Source: Bryobacteraceae bacterium | Lineage (GTDB): Bacteria > Acidobacteriota > Terriglobia > Bryobacterales > Bryobacteraceae | Assembly (NCBI GenBank): GCA_030039005.1 | Contig: JASHQT010000461.1 | Span: 1 to 35,419, forward strand | Length of the DNA: 35,419 nucleotides | Direction of reading: 5' to 3' | Part shown: one piece after another, positions 1 to 8,427 of the stretch | Numbering within the stretch: position 1 is the first letter of the stretch | How the letters are laid out: each line of letters begins with the position of its first letter | Notes under the pieces: model-generated | The model's input: only the letters and a program-made list of their open reading frames with translations | The model's database searches: none | Told to the model about the DNA's origin: nothing | Made by a program: the position numbers and the translations under genes

Positions 1-1
1 C

Positions 2-208
2 AGCATGCAAGGGCCCCGCGGGGAGGCGATCGAGATTTCCAAGGGGACCATCGACGGCGACAACATTTCGTTTAGCATTGTCCGCGAGTTCGGGGGGAAT
101 CAGATCACCCAGCAGTATAAGGGCACGCTTTCGAACGGCGAACTGAAGCTCACCTCGTCGGGCGGCCGCCGCGGTCCGGTGGAGCAAACGTACAAGAGAG
201 GAGATTAG
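2..208 (+). CDS. C-terminal fragment of a conserved secreted-type protein (partial)
   Basis: The reading frame is open to the left edge of the window and ends with TAG at 206-208, so only about 68 C-terminal residues are visible and the true start lies outside. The fragment alternates short beta-strand-like segments with Gly-rich turns (for example GPRGEAIEISKG and QYKGTLSNGELKLTS). This resembles the tail of small secreted beta-barrel or lipocalin-like proteins that are frequent in Acidobacteriota. No catalytic motif can be seen. The next gene follows on the same strand after a gap of about 70 bases. The coding call is good; the function is unknown. Confidence 0.6.
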   Translation, partial: SMQGPRGEAIEISKGTIDGDNISFSIVREFGGNQITQQYKGTLSNGELKLTSSGGRRGPVEQTYKRGD

Positions 209-249
209 CGCGCCGCGGCTTGGCCTCCGCTTGCCCGCGCCCCGGAGGA

Positions 250-255
250 TACAAT
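250..255 (+). promoter_or_regulatory. Possible -10 element (TACAAT) ahead of the TPR gene
   Basis: TACAAT lies 24 bases before the GTG chosen as start of the TPR gene, so a transcript could begin near 262 with a short leader. No convincing -35 sits at 17-base spacing. The same GTTACAAT/GATACAAT-GG context occurs upstream of the DUF4188 gene on the other strand. Suggestive only. Confidence 0.25.
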
Positions 256-279
256 GGAATTCAATCCGACGGTTCCATT

Positions 280-1134
280 GTGTCCTTGGGTCTCCTAACC
301 AGCCTCCTGCTTGCTGCCGCCACGGCTGCCGCGTCACCCGATGTGGTTCGTCAGGCGGCGACACTCTACGAGCGCACCCGCTATCAGGAGTCCCTGCATG
401 TTCTGGCCGCCGACCCCGCGCCCAGCGCGGGCGTTTATTTGCTCAGCGGCAAGAACTGGTTCATGCTGCGCGATTACAAGCGCGCGATCGAATGCTTTGA
501 GAAGGCGGCGTCGCTTGCGCCCGCTAACTCCGATTTCGAGCTTTGGCTCGGGCGGGCGTGGGGCCGGCGTGCCGAATCGAGCAACTGGCTGGCGGCCGGT
601 GTGTATGCGTCACGTGCCCGCCAGTATTTCGAACGCGCAGTAGCGCTGGACCCGCACAATCATGAGGCCTCCAACGACCTGTTTGATTTCTATCTCAATG
701 CGCCCGGGTTCCTCGGCGGAGGGATCGACAAAGCCGAAGCCATCGCCCGGAGCATCGCCCCGGAACGGCCACCGGAAGCCGAGTTCGAGCAGGCCCAGAT
801 TGCCGATCGCAGGAAAGACTACGCGGCGGCGGAGGCGCATCTGCGCCGGGCCATGACACTGGCGCCCGCCGAGCCCGGCCGCGTGGTGGATCTAGCGCGC
901 TACCTGGCCAAGCAGGGCCGTTGGGCTGAAAGCGACGCACTGTTTGCACAGGCGAGACAACTGGCCCCCGATCTGGCGCGCGTGGACTTTGCCGAGGCGC
1001 GCGTGGATATCGAAAATCATCGCCATTTGGAGCAGGCGCGGGGCCTGCTGGAGCGTTATCTGCGCTCCAGCCTCACTCCGGACGATCCTCCCCGCGAGGA
1101 AGCTCAAAAACTCCTAAGGCGCGCGCACGGATGA
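280..1134 (+). CDS. Exported tetratricopeptide (TPR) repeat protein
   Basis: Starting at GTG 280 gives a signal peptide (MSLGLLTSLLLAAATAAAS). An in-frame TTG at 220 would put twenty polar residues before it, so the GTG is preferred. The mature part holds TPR-type helical pairs: one near 'SGKNWFMLRDYKRAIECFEKA', others around 'ARQYFERAVALDPHN', 'AEAHLRRAMTLAP' and 'ESDALFAQARQLAPD'. TPRs are protein-binding scaffolds; no enzymatic domain is seen, and the partner is unknown. The TGA at 1132-1134 overlaps the ATG of the next gene (ATGA), so translation is probably coupled to the two membrane proteins downstream. A periplasmic location is inferred from the signal peptide. Confidence 0.8.
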   Translation: MSLGLLTSLLLAAATAAASPDVVRQAATLYERTRYQESLHVLAADPAPSAGVYLLSGKNWFMLRDYKRAIECFEKAASLAPANSDFELWLGRAWGRRAESSNWLAAGVYASRARQYFERAVALDPHNHEASNDLFDFYLNAPGFLGGGIDKAEAIARSIAPERPPEAEFEQAQIADRRKDYAAAEAHLRRAMTLAPAEPGRVVDLARYLAKQGRWAESDALFAQARQLAPDLARVDFAEARVDIENHRHLEQARGLLERYLRSSLTPDDPPREEAQKLLRRAHG

Positions 1135-1574
1135 AGAATCTTCCGGAGCGTTCCGGCGCGCTGTTAAAAACATATTTCGTTCTGCTGTTTTTTCTCGCGC
1201 TGCAATTAGGGGGCAATGCGGCGATGGCCTGGGGCATGAAGCACGTGCCTGAAAGGATGTCGATGAATCCGGCGCTTTACGTCCGTGCGATGTTGAACCC
1301 ATTCGTCGCGATAGGCATTGCCGCGCTGATTCTGGCGGTTCTGGCGCGCATGGCGCTGCTGAGCCTGGCTGATTTGAGCTTCGTGCTGCCCGTGACCGCC
1401 GTGGGATACGTGGTCACGGTGGTGATCGGCAAGACATTCCTGCATGAGACCGTCTCCAACCAGCGCTGGCTGGGCGCAGTGCTGATCTTCGCCGGCGCGG
1501 CGCTGGTGGGTTCGACCTCGCGCAATACGACGACTCCGGCAACGGTGACAGAAGTGGCGGAGCGCGTCGAATGA
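1131..1574 (+). CDS. Small DMT/SMR-like (EamA-type) half-transporter, first of a pair
   Basis: The protein has 147 residues with four predicted membrane helices, near residues 12-34, 52-75, 80-102 and 109-126. This is the size and topology of a small multidrug resistance or EamA half-protein, not a ten-helix DMT transporter. The last helices carry the usual pattern of EamA ends: a Gly/Val-rich segment, 'FLHETVSNQRWLGAVLIFAG', then a short polar tail. It starts by ATGA overlap with the TPR gene and ends by ATGA overlap with a second half-size protein, so the two are likely made together and may act as a heterodimer. The substrate cannot be read from the sequence. Confidence 0.8.
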   Translation: MKNLPERSGALLKTYFVLLFFLALQLGGNAAMAWGMKHVPERMSMNPALYVRAMLNPFVAIGIAALILAVLARMALLSLADLSFVLPVTAVGYVVTVVIGKTFLHETVSNQRWLGAVLIFAGAALVGSTSRNTTTPATVTEVAERVE

Positions 1575-1930
1575 AGTGGATTCTGGTTGGCGTGACGGTC
1601 GCAGCCACCGTGCTGAGCGACCTGGTGCAGAGTCACGAAATGAAGCGGGCCGGCGAACAGTCCGTTACGGCGCGCGGCTTGGCGCGCCTGCTGGAACTCA
1701 TCATCGAGCGGCGGCTGCTGATCGTGGGGATGCTGTGCAACGCGATAGCGCTGTTCGCCTTTATGGCGCTGGTGCAAACGGAGCCCTTAAGCTTCGCGGT
1801 GCCCGCGTCCTCGGCCAGCTTCGTGCTGGAGACGGTGCTGGCCAAATTTGTGCTGCACGAGCGCTTGGGTGCGCGACGAACGGCGGGCGCGCTGGCGGTG
1901 CTCGCCGGGGTGGTATTGGTTGGCCGGTAA
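1571..1930 (+). CDS. Small DMT/SMR-like half-transporter, second of a pair
   Basis: The protein has 119 residues with about four hydrophobic segments: the N-terminus (ILVGVTVAATVLSDLV), 'LIVGMLCNAIALFAFMALV', 'LSFAVPASSASFVLETVLAKF' and 'TAGALAVLAGVVLVG'. The third-to-fourth helix region, with 'KFVLHERLGARRTAGALAVL', is the same arrangement as in the preceding gene, as expected for paralogous half-transporters. It overlaps that gene by ATGA at 1571-1574. The first helix contains charged residues (Asp, His, Glu), which could matter for proton coupling, though this is inference. The family call is good; the transported compound is unknown. Confidence 0.75.
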   Translation: MKWILVGVTVAATVLSDLVQSHEMKRAGEQSVTARGLARLLELIIERRLLIVGMLCNAIALFAFMALVQTEPLSFAVPASSASFVLETVLAKFVLHERLGARRTAGALAVLAGVVLVGR

Positions 1931-1998
1931 CCGCCCCGTAACCCCGCCGCACGTCTCTGCTTGAAAACTTTGCGTGTCTAACAGCCGAGGAGTTCTTT

Positions 1999-2430
1999 AT
2001 GAAAACCCGCCTGCTCGCCCCCGTCTTGGCCGGCTTCGGATTGATCGCCCTTAGCCCACTATGCCTCAACGCTCAGATCACCAATCCCATTAACGCGCAC
2101 ATTACACACAGCTTCATGATCGGCGACCGAATGTTGCCGCCCGGCGACTACACCTTTCGCGTCGAAGGCAATACGGACCAGGGCGTGATGAACGTGCAGA
2201 ACCAGAACGGCGATAACGTTGCTCAGCTCAATGTCCGGCAGTCCATCGATAATCATAGGCCCAAACATTCCGAAATCGTATTCAAGCGATATGGAAACGT
2301 CGAGTTTCTCAGCAAAGTTTACGAGAGCGGAACAAGAAACGGCGTTGCCGTCACGGAAACCGGCAAGGAAGAAGCGCGCATGGTGAGCCAAGGCCAACAC
2401 GCCATCGAGCACACCGAAGAGCAGGAATGA
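1999..2430 (+). CDS. Small conserved secreted protein of unknown function
   Basis: A clear ribosome-binding site (AGGAG at 1988-1992) sits six bases before the ATG. Residues 1-26 form a signal peptide ending near 'LCLNAQ'. The remaining ~117 residues start with 'NPINAHITHSFMIGDRMLPPGDYTFRV', a beta-rich segment with the MLPPGDYTF pattern seen in a family of small exported acidobacterial proteins. The protein ends in an acidic, His/Glu-rich tail. No Cys remain in the mature part and no catalytic motif is evident. Intergenic space on both sides suggests a single-gene unit. The assignment as a real secreted protein is strong; function unknown. Confidence 0.75.
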   Translation: MKTRLLAPVLAGFGLIALSPLCLNAQITNPINAHITHSFMIGDRMLPPGDYTFRVEGNTDQGVMNVQNQNGDNVAQLNVRQSIDNHRPKHSEIVFKRYGNVEFLSKVYESGTRNGVAVTETGKEEARMVSQGQHAIEHTEEQE

Positions 2431-2555
2431 CCGCCCGCGAAAACTAATCTGTCCCCCCGTGAAGAGTATTCCGGCCAATTCACTTCTCCAGTCCTAAATG
2501 GGACTACAGAAAGGATTTGGAGAATTTTCGCCACCCTTGCCGCACTGAAAGGGGC

Positions 2556-4439
2556 ATGGATCTTTCGCTTCGTGTGCTCCCACTGGGCCTGCTTGTCAGC
2601 GCGGCTCTGGTTCATGCGGGGACTGGCGCCGCCACGATTACGCTGGCCGCCACTCCCGCGGCTGTTTCCTGCGGCTCGTCGAGCTGGGTGAATAGCGTGA
2701 TTGTATCGGTTGTGCCGGGCGGCGAAGGCAAGGTCTTCGTTGGGCAAGCGACTCAGAACCCCGCCACCGGCGCGGGCATCGCGCAGATTCTGTTTCCGAA
2801 CGCGGGCGCGCACAGCGAGCAGTTTTCGCTCAGCGATCCTTCGGGCAACGACACTATCAATCTCTGCAATCTGTACGTCGCGGGTGAAATTCCTGGCGAG
2901 ATCGCGCTGGCGAGCTGGACTTACAAGAACGGGACATCCACGGGTAATGAACTGGTGCTGGTGCAGGCGCAATCGGTCCTTGGGCCGGTGCCGGCGAGTG
3001 CGCCTACAGGGTGTCCCGCGCTGCCGGGCGCTTTCGTTGCGCTCAGCACCGGCGGCCTTGTGCAGGACCCGATGCTGGTCGATAGCGACCCCAATTTCTA
3101 CTTCGACAAGATTCGCGTGCAGGTGATTCCGGGGCAGGAGGGGAAAATCCAATTGGTGTGGTGCAACAACTCCGCGGATGGATACTTCCATACCTTGTTT
3201 CCCAACGGCGGACTGCTCTACCAGCACAGCGCATGGTCCGAGGGTTGGGAGCTGCAGGATCCGAGCGGTCAAAACGGCTTATCGATGTATGGCGGCGCGG
3301 CGGGCGCCAACTTCAACGGATGGGGGTTCGTGCCGGAGATCGCGTCGGAGGGAGTGCAGGTGGCGCTGTGGCAATTGCAGTCAAGCGGCAACGTCGTGGA
3401 CGCTGCGAATGTGTATGCGTTCTCGGGGACCTTCGGCGTGCCGCCCGCGACACTCAGCACGACCGGCTCGCGATTGCGATTCCGGGTCCAGCCCGGCTAT
3501 TGCGGAAAATTCTATTTCGGCAACAGCTCCATGAATCCGGCGTCCGGCGCGGGGCTGTATAAGACGCTGTTCCCCAATTGTCTGGGTGGATGGAGCGAGG
3601 AGTTCGTCGCAATTCCGGATTCCACCGTCAATGTTCCGGTGACGCTCGCCATCGCGCAGGAGTTCGCGACCGACGCGATCAGTTCGGAATCCTTGTATGT
3701 TTCGCCGTATGGCGGAACCGGCTCGACGAGTTCGCAATCGGTGGGCGGCGGGACGACAGTGCTTACCGGATCGCCCGCGGCGCTCGGCACGGGGTTCGTG
3801 CATCGCATCACGATTTCGGTGACGCCGGGCCAGGTGGGACAGGTGTTTATCGGGAATTCAGCGATGAGCCTGGACTTGAACGGTGTGGCGGCGATCCTAT
3901 ATCCCAACGCCGTGGGCCGCTGGTCCGAGCAGTTCGACCTGATCGACCCGCAGGGCGACGGAATCGACTTGAGCGCGCTGTACATCATGGGCGAGGTTCC
4001 CGGCGAATACGTGCAAGTGGTGACCGAGACCACCGGCATCACGCCCGCCACGCCGCTGGGGATGTATTTGGCGGGCGCGATCTCGTTCCCCGGGTCCAGT
4101 TCGTGCTCGGGCACCAGCTACACCTACGCGGTTCCGCTCACCGGATGTCCGGGAAGCGCGCCGGTTTCCGCGATCCGGATTCAGGTGGTCCCCGGCCAGG
4201 ACCCGTCCGTGTACGTAGGGACGTCGGCGATGCTCTCGGACACGGAGCCCGATCCGGCGCTGGCGGATACGGTCAAAATCCTGTACCCGAACGTGGGTGA
4301 TTACGATATTCACGAGGGTTTTTCGGAGACCTATACCGCGGCTTGCCAGGACGGAACGAACTGCCTGACTAGCGATGCGTTTTCGTTGTGGCCGGAGTAC
4401 GCGTACTACCCGGTGTTAGTGGCGCTGTGGCAGCACTGA
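2556..4439 (+). CDS. Secreted protein with five tandem copies of an unrecognised ~110-140 residue repeat
   Basis: ATG 2556 is chosen because AAAGGGG lies just before it and the product then starts with a good signal peptide (MDLSLRVLPLGLLVSAALVHAG); an in-frame TTG at 2517 lacks both. The mature protein of about 600 residues contains five repeats beginning near 2697, 3108, 3466, 3803 and 4169. Each has the pattern [IL]-x-[VF]-x-V-x-P-G-x-x-x-x-[KQ]-[VF]-[FYV]-[VIF]-G, then G-x-x-x-x-L-[FY]-P-N, then W/H-S-E-x-[FW]. Several repeats then end in a D-P-x-G turn and a hydrophobic 'GE[IV]PGE' strand. The composition (Ser, Thr, Gly, Pro, few Lys) fits an extracellular beta-rich protein. I do not recognise the domain. 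No sorting motif is seen at the C-terminus. Confidence 0.8.
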   Translation: MDLSLRVLPLGLLVSAALVHAGTGAATITLAATPAAVSCGSSSWVNSVIVSVVPGGEGKVFVGQATQNPATGAGIAQILFPNAGAHSEQFSLSDPSGNDTINLCNLYVAGEIPGEIALASWTYKNGTSTGNELVLVQAQSVLGPVPASAPTGCPALPGAFVALSTGGLVQDPMLVDSDPNFYFDKIRVQVIPGQEGKIQLVWCNNSADGYFHTLFPNGGLLYQHSAWSEGWELQDPSGQNGLSMYGGAAGANFNGWGFVPEIASEGVQVALWQLQSSGNVVDAANVYAFSGTFGVPPATLSTTGSRLRFRVQPGYCGKFYFGNSSMNPASGAGLYKTLFPNCLGGWSEEFVAIPDSTVNVPVTLAIAQEFATDAISSESLYVSPYGGTGSTSSQSVGGGTTVLTGSPAALGTGFVHRITISVTPGQVGQVFIGNSAMSLDLNGVAAILYPNAVGRWSEQFDLIDPQGDGIDLSALYIMGEVPGEYVQVVTETTGITPATPLGMYLAGAISFPGSSSCSGTSYTYAVPLTGCPGSAPVSAIRIQVVPGQDPSVYVGTSAMLSDTEPDPALADTVKILYPNVGDYDIHEGFSETYTAACQDGTNCLTSDAFSLWPEYAYYPVLVALWQH

Positions 4440-4786
4440 AGCGCTGGAGCTCGCACGGGGAATTACGAGGACGTGCTGGGCGGATGCTTCCATTTGCGCG
4501 ATGGCAATTGCGTAACGGCGAAGGAGGGCTTCTGCTTCTTCGGTTCGAAAATCACAGTTCTAGATTCGAACCAGTTTGGGCGGCGCCCCTTGCGCTCGCG
4601 CGAGGTCCATACAATCGGAGTCGGCTGTCACAACGGCAAAGCCGTTATCCCGTGCGTGCTCCCAAACAGTCGCGTCTGATGTGTCGCGCGCCATGCCGGT
4701 GTTGAAAACGTGCTCCGATCCTGGAAAGATGTCGGCTAAGCGTTTGACGACTTCGGTGACAGGTTTGCGTCGAAGAGAAGTTTCAA
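4416..4786 (-). pseudogene. Broken DUF5615 (PIN-like) toxin: one-base frameshift plus in-frame TAG
   Basis: On the minus strand TTG 4786-4784 begins the typical DUF5615 start MKLLFDANLSPK. The frame is then lost: the family continuation 'VKRLADIFPGSEHV' lies in the neighbouring frame and is restored by inserting one base near 4752. That frame runs through the conserved 'WEHARDNGFAVVTADSD' and 'GAPPKLVRI', then meets TAG at 4562-4560. The same frame continues beyond the stop with the family's usual ending (NCDFRTEEAEALLRR) to TAA 4418-4416. Intact members are PIN-like toxins encoded after a DUF433 antitoxin. Here the start overlaps the antitoxin stop (TTGA), the usual arrangement. Two independent lesions mark a pseudogene. 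Its decayed 3' end reaches into the tail of the repeat protein on the other strand. Confidence 0.8.
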
Positions 4787-5004
4787 CGCGCAACGCGGGC
4801 ACGGCCGGTCCGCGAGGCATAGGCGTGGACCACCGGAAAGTCGGCCTTTTCGAGGTACTGATGGTCAGCGATCTCATCCTCGGTCATGCCGGACGCAAGC
4901 ATGTCCGGCACGTCCCAGACTGTGATCCGCAAGCCGCAGACACAGGACTGACTGGAACGCTGTCCCGGAATCACGGTAATCCGCGAAAGATCCGCCTTCT
5001 CCAT
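4783..5004 (-). CDS. DUF433-family antitoxin (drifting partner of the broken toxin)
   Basis: The 73-residue product matches the DUF433 layout: 'LSRITVIPG' at the start, a 'CGLRITVWDV' strand, 'MLASGMTEDEI' helix, then 'YLEKADFPVVHAYAS'. DUF433 proteins are small DNA-binding-type antitoxins paired with DUF5615 PIN-like toxins. The usual 'GKPCIRG' is replaced by 'SQSCVCG' and a residue seems lost after 'TEDEI', so it may be drifting now that its toxin is dead. The ATG lies three bases after the stop of the DUF4159 gene, so it could be read through from there. Its TGA overlaps the toxin's TTG start. Frame intact; activity uncertain. Confidence 0.75.
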   Translation of the reverse strand: MEKADLSRITVIPGQRSSQSCVCGLRITVWDVPDMLASGMTEDEIADHQYLEKADFPVVHAYASRTGRARVAR

Positions 5005-5007
5005 GGC

Positions 5008-5862
5008 TCAGTGCGTCATCGCGTACACGACGTAGTTGACTCCGATGCGCATCCCGAGCGCCGTGTATTTTTCGGGATACAGCGGATTGTCGGCGTTTTC
5101 CCAGGAATCGCCCAGGTCCATATCGTGGCAGATGGCGACCATGATCCGACCTTTATCGTCGTAAATCCCACGCCAGTGCGGCACGAAGCCGTCCTTTTCG
5201 TAGACGCGATGGGTGTAGACGAACTGCTCGCCGGGCACTTGGTAGCGATCGTCGAGATCGAAAATGGTGTGGAAGATCGCGCTGCCGTTTTCGATGTCCA
5301 CAATGGGCCGATCCGGAAACACCCGCTTCATCCCGGAGAGGAAGATGTTCCACTCCATGGTGCCGTGGAAATCGTCGCACATGAAGAATCCGCCGCGCAG
5401 CAGAAAATCGCGTAGCTTGGCGGCCTGAGCGTCGGTGAGGTCCCAGTGCCCCACTTCGACGCCGTATAACCACGGCCAGTTATACACCTCGTCGCCGTCG
5501 CGCAGATCCACCGGCTCTTCGACCGACCGCGTCTGGATGCGCGTGAGGCGGCGCACGGCGGCGGACAAGTGGCGGTCCGAGCGCGGATAATCGATAGTCC
5601 AGTCCGTTCGGCCGTCCCACCAGTTGGCATGATACGGCCGCGGGTACTCGCCGGGATAAAAGAGGTGTTGCGAAGGATACATGAGGCGCGCGAAGGTCCA
5701 TTCGCCGGGAACGCGCCAATCCGGCGGTATGGGCACCTGGCCAATCTCATATTCGTAGCCCGGGTACTCACGGAACGGGCGCTCGCCGAATGCGGCGCAG
5801 ATCAGAATGAAACCGGCCAGGGGACCGGCGGCCAGAAAACGCCAACGGACGAATTTGTGCAT
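5008..5862 (-). CDS. DUF4159-domain secreted or membrane-anchored protein
   Basis: The 284-residue protein has an N-terminal hydrophobic segment (residues 8-25), either a signal peptide or an anchor. It then carries the DUF4159 layout: 'FARLMYPSQHLFYPGEYPRP', 'WTIDYPRSDRHLSAAVRRLTRI', 'LLRGGFFMCDDFHGTMEW', 'DRPIVDIENGSAIFHTIFDL', and 'GRIMVAICHDMDLGDSWE' with a C-terminal 'GINYVVYAMTH'-like ending (here GVNYVVYAMTH). DUF4159 has a glutamine-amidotransferase-like (ThuA-like) fold; the GGFFMCDDFHG and CHDMDLGD motifs are the conserved core. Its biochemical role is not established. The gene is divergent from the ADOP permease across 92 bases, and the antitoxin gene follows three bases downstream. 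Confidence 0.85.
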   Translation of the reverse strand: MHKFVRWRFLAAGPLAGFILICAAFGERPFREYPGYEYEIGQVPIPPDWRVPGEWTFARLMYPSQHLFYPGEYPRPYHANWWDGRTDWTIDYPRSDRHLSAAVRRLTRIQTRSVEEPVDLRDGDEVYNWPWLYGVEVGHWDLTDAQAAKLRDFLLRGGFFMCDDFHGTMEWNIFLSGMKRVFPDRPIVDIENGSAIFHTIFDLDDRYQVPGEQFVYTHRVYEKDGFVPHWRGIYDDKGRIMVAICHDMDLGDSWENADNPLYPEKYTALGMRIGVNYVVYAMTH

Positions 5863-5902
5863 CGCTGCAGTTGATTTCAGGATGCCACAGTCCAGTAACC
5901 TC

Positions 5903-5928
5903 GGAACATTTCCACGCGTTCTTCGTCT
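5903..5928 (+). promoter_or_regulatory. ECF-sigma-type promoter for the ADOP permease gene
   Basis: GGAAC at 5903-5907 and CGTCT at 5924-5928 are separated by exactly 16 bases, the classical layout of ECF (RpoE-like) promoters (GGAAC-N16-CGTC). Transcription would start near 5935, leaving a leader of about 20 bases that contains GGAGG (5944-5948) before the TTG start at 5955. The ECF sigma gene at 9133 lies downstream on the same strand, so autogenous control of the whole unit is possible. Confidence 0.55.
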
Positions 5929-5954
5929 AAGTCTGCAATGGACGGAGGTGCGCT

Positions 5955-8393
5955 TTGACCGGATTCGTTCAGGACCTGCGCTACGGCGTGCGGACCTTGC
6001 TCAAGACCCCGGGCTTCACGGTTATAGCGCTCGCGACGCTGGCGCTGGGCATCGGGGCCAATACGGCTATTTTCAGCTTCGTCGACGCGGTCTTGTTGAA
6101 GCCTCTGCCGTACGCCGACGCCAATCGCATTGTGCGGGTGCTGGAGAAACCGCCGCTGGGTGACCGCAACGGGATCTCGACGTTGAATTTTCTCGACTGG
6201 CGCAACCAAAACACGGTGTTCGAGCATATGGCCGCTGTCAACGGCGGGCAGAAGACGCTCACGGACCTGGGTGAACCGGTTCAACTTCGAGTGGGACACG
6301 TATCGGCGCCCTATTTCGATATTTTCGGAGTACGGCCCGTGCTGGGGCGAACCTTCGCGGCCGATGAGGATCAGCCGGGTAAGGACCATGTGGTGATCCT
6401 GAGCCACGCCATCTGGGAGACGCGATTCGGAGCCGACCCGAAGCTGATTGGGCGCACCATCCGATTGGATGGCGAGCCGTATACCGTGGCCGGCGTGCTT
6501 CCTGAGGCACCGTCCTTCGATCGCGGGTACGCGCAAGTCTGGGTTCCTCTGGCATTCAAGCCGGAAAATATGACGCGCAACTTCCACTGGTTCATTTCGT
6601 TCGCCAAGCTGAAACCCGGCGTCACACTGGAGGCCGCGCGAAAGCAGATGGACGCGATCGGCGCCCGCATCGCGCACGACTATCCGGATTCGAACAAGGG
6701 CTGGGGCGTGGTGGTGGAGCCGTTCGCCGACACGATCGTCAATAGCGGCCTGAAGCAGTCGTTATACGTGCTGCTGGGCGCAGTGGCAATGGTGTTGCTG
6801 ATTAGCTGCGCGAATTTGGCCAACCTGCTGCTCGTGCGCGGGGCCTCGCGCGACGGCGAGATTGCGATTCGCGCGGCATTGGGAGGGGAGCGGCGGAGAA
6901 TCATCCGGCAATTTCTCACGGAGTGCGGTTTATTGTCTGTGGCCGGAGGCGCACTGGGCCTCGCGCTGGGCTACGCGGGCATGGCGGCGCTGAAGGCCGC
7001 GGTCCCGCCGTTCACGCTTCCCGCCGAAGCCGACGTGCACTTGGATTGGCGCGTTTTACTATTTACCCTGGCGCTTTCGGTGCTCACCGGCATCGTCTTT
7101 GGACTAGCGCCGGCCATCATTACCACGGGCGGCAATCTCGCTGAGGTCCTGAAAACCAAAACGCGAAGCGCTTCGGCGGGCGCGGGACGGCGCGCACTGC
7201 GCAGCGCACTGGTAGTGGCGCAGGTGGCGCTGGCGTTCGTGCTGCTGACGGGCGCGGGGTTGCTGATCCGCAGTTTTTCGCGCATGCTGGCCGCGGACAT
7301 GGGTTTCGATTCCACCAACGTCATCACTGCCGGCCTGCCGATCCCGGAAGAGCGCTATCCCGATCCGCGCCAGCTCAACGCGTATCTGCAATCCATTGCC
7401 GCGGGCATCGGCGCGCTTCCCGGAGTGCGCGACGTCGCCTTCACTTCCGCCCTGCCCTTGCAAGGCTGGGGCTACGGGATGCCATTTCAAATCGGCGGAC
7501 GGGCCACGGTGGATCGCGCGAACCGGCAGGCCTGCTTTTTCAAAATGGTCACGCCTTCGTATTTCCAAGCCCTCGGTATGCGGGTGCTGCGAGGGCGGCC
7601 ATTGAACGGTCACGATGTGGCGGGAGCGCCGCCAGCGACGGTGATCAATGAAACTTTCGCCAGGAAATACTTGGCCAAGGAAAATCCCGTGGGGCACACA
7701 ATCCTGGTCCAACAGATCATTCCCGGCAAGACGCAACTCGGCGCGGAAGTCCCCTGGCAAATCGTCGGCGTGGTGGCTGATGAACGCGTTAATGGCTTGG
7801 ACGCGAAGATCGACAGTCCGGGAATGTACGTGACGAACGATCAGAGCCCGGTGTACTTTGGCGGCCTGGTGGTGCGGGCAACGATGAAACCGGAGTTCCT
7901 CGAGAAGGCGATCCACCAGGCGGTGTACAACATCAACAAGGATCAGCCGCTCACCGATATGAAGACGCTCGATCAGATCAAGACGGACTCCATGTCTTCG
8001 GACCGCTTGCGATCGGTTTTGCTGGGCGTCTTCGCCGCCATCGCGCTGGCGCTCTCGGCCATCGGAATCTATGGCGTGGTGTCGTACACAGTGGCGCAGC
8101 GGACCAACGAGATGGGGATTCGCGCCGCCTTGGGAGCAACCAGCGGTAACCTGTTGGCATTGGCATTGCGCGGCGGCGTGTGGATGATGATCGTGGGCCT
8201 GGCGCTCGGCTTCGCGGGCGCGATCGGGTTCGCGCGATTTCTCGCTACGCTACTGTTCGGCGTGGGCGTGTGGGACACGCCGACCATGCTGAGCGTGGCC
8301 GGGTTGCTGGCCGCGGTCGGCTTGGTGGCCTGCCTGATCCCTGCCCGCCGGGCCGCGCGCGTGGACCCCATGATTGCCCTAAGATACGAGTGA
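5955..8393 (+). CDS. ADOP-type (acidobacterial duplicated orphan permease) ABC transporter permease
   Basis: The 812-residue protein has the duplicated MacB/FtsX plan. Helix 1 is near residues 21-44 ('[20 protein letters not shown]'), followed by a periplasmic MacB-type domain. A first FtsX block runs from about 264 to 380 ('[20 protein letters not shown]', 'IRAALGG'). A second N-terminal-type helix comes near 411-435, a second periplasmic domain follows, and a second FtsX block starts near 686 ('[20 protein letters not shown]'). The C-terminus is the family's usual 'DPMIALRYE'. ADOP permeases are common in Acidobacteriota and usually lack an adjacent ATPase, as here; their substrates are mostly unknown. 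TTG at 5955 is preferred because GGAGG lies seven bases before it. An ECF-type promoter is just upstream. Confidence 0.95.
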   Translation: MTGFVQDLRYGVRTLLKTPGFTVIALATLALGIGANTAIFSFVDAVLLKPLPYADANRIVRVLEKPPLGDRNGISTLNFLDWRNQNTVFEHMAAVNGGQKTLTDLGEPVQLRVGHVSAPYFDIFGVRPVLGRTFAADEDQPGKDHVVILSHAIWETRFGADPKLIGRTIRLDGEPYTVAGVLPEAPSFDRGYAQVWVPLAFKPENMTRNFHWFISFAKLKPGVTLEAARKQMDAIGARIAHDYPDSNKGWGVVVEPFADTIVNSGLKQSLYVLLGAVAMVLLISCANLANLLLVRGASRDGEIAIRAALGGERRRIIRQFLTECGLLSVAGGALGLALGYAGMAALKAAVPPFTLPAEADVHLDWRVLLFTLALSVLTGIVFGLAPAIITTGGNLAEVLKTKTRSASAGAGRRALRSALVVAQVALAFVLLTGAGLLIRSFSRMLAADMGFDSTNVITAGLPIPEERYPDPRQLNAYLQSIAAGIGALPGVRDVAFTSALPLQGWGYGMPFQIGGRATVDRANRQACFFKMVTPSYFQALGMRVLRGRPLNGHDVAGAPPATVINETFARKYLAKENPVGHTILVQQIIPGKTQLGAEVPWQIVGVVADERVNGLDAKIDSPGMYVTNDQSPVYFGGLVVRATMKPEFLEKAIHQAVYNINKDQPLTDMKTLDQIKTDSMSSDRLRSVLLGVFAAIALALSAIGIYGVVSYTVAQRTNEMGIRAALGATSGNLLALALRGGVWMMIVGLALGFAGAIGFARFLATLLFGVGVWDTPTMLSVAGLLAAVGLVACLIPARRAARVDPMIALRYE

Positions 8394-8427
8394 CCAGGTG
8401 CGTGCGATTGCGTTACGCTCGAGGCGG

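Noticed and set aside
254..298. A 14-codon frame with good GGAGG spacing before the TPR gene
   Set aside because: ATG 254 follows GGAGGAT but the frame ends after 14 codons and matches nothing; the GGAGG may be accidental or part of the TPR leader.
2319..3272. A 317-codon minus-strand frame across the secreted protein and the five-repeat gene
   Set aside because: It crosses an intergenic gap and two genes with signal peptides and repeats; its product has no family features.
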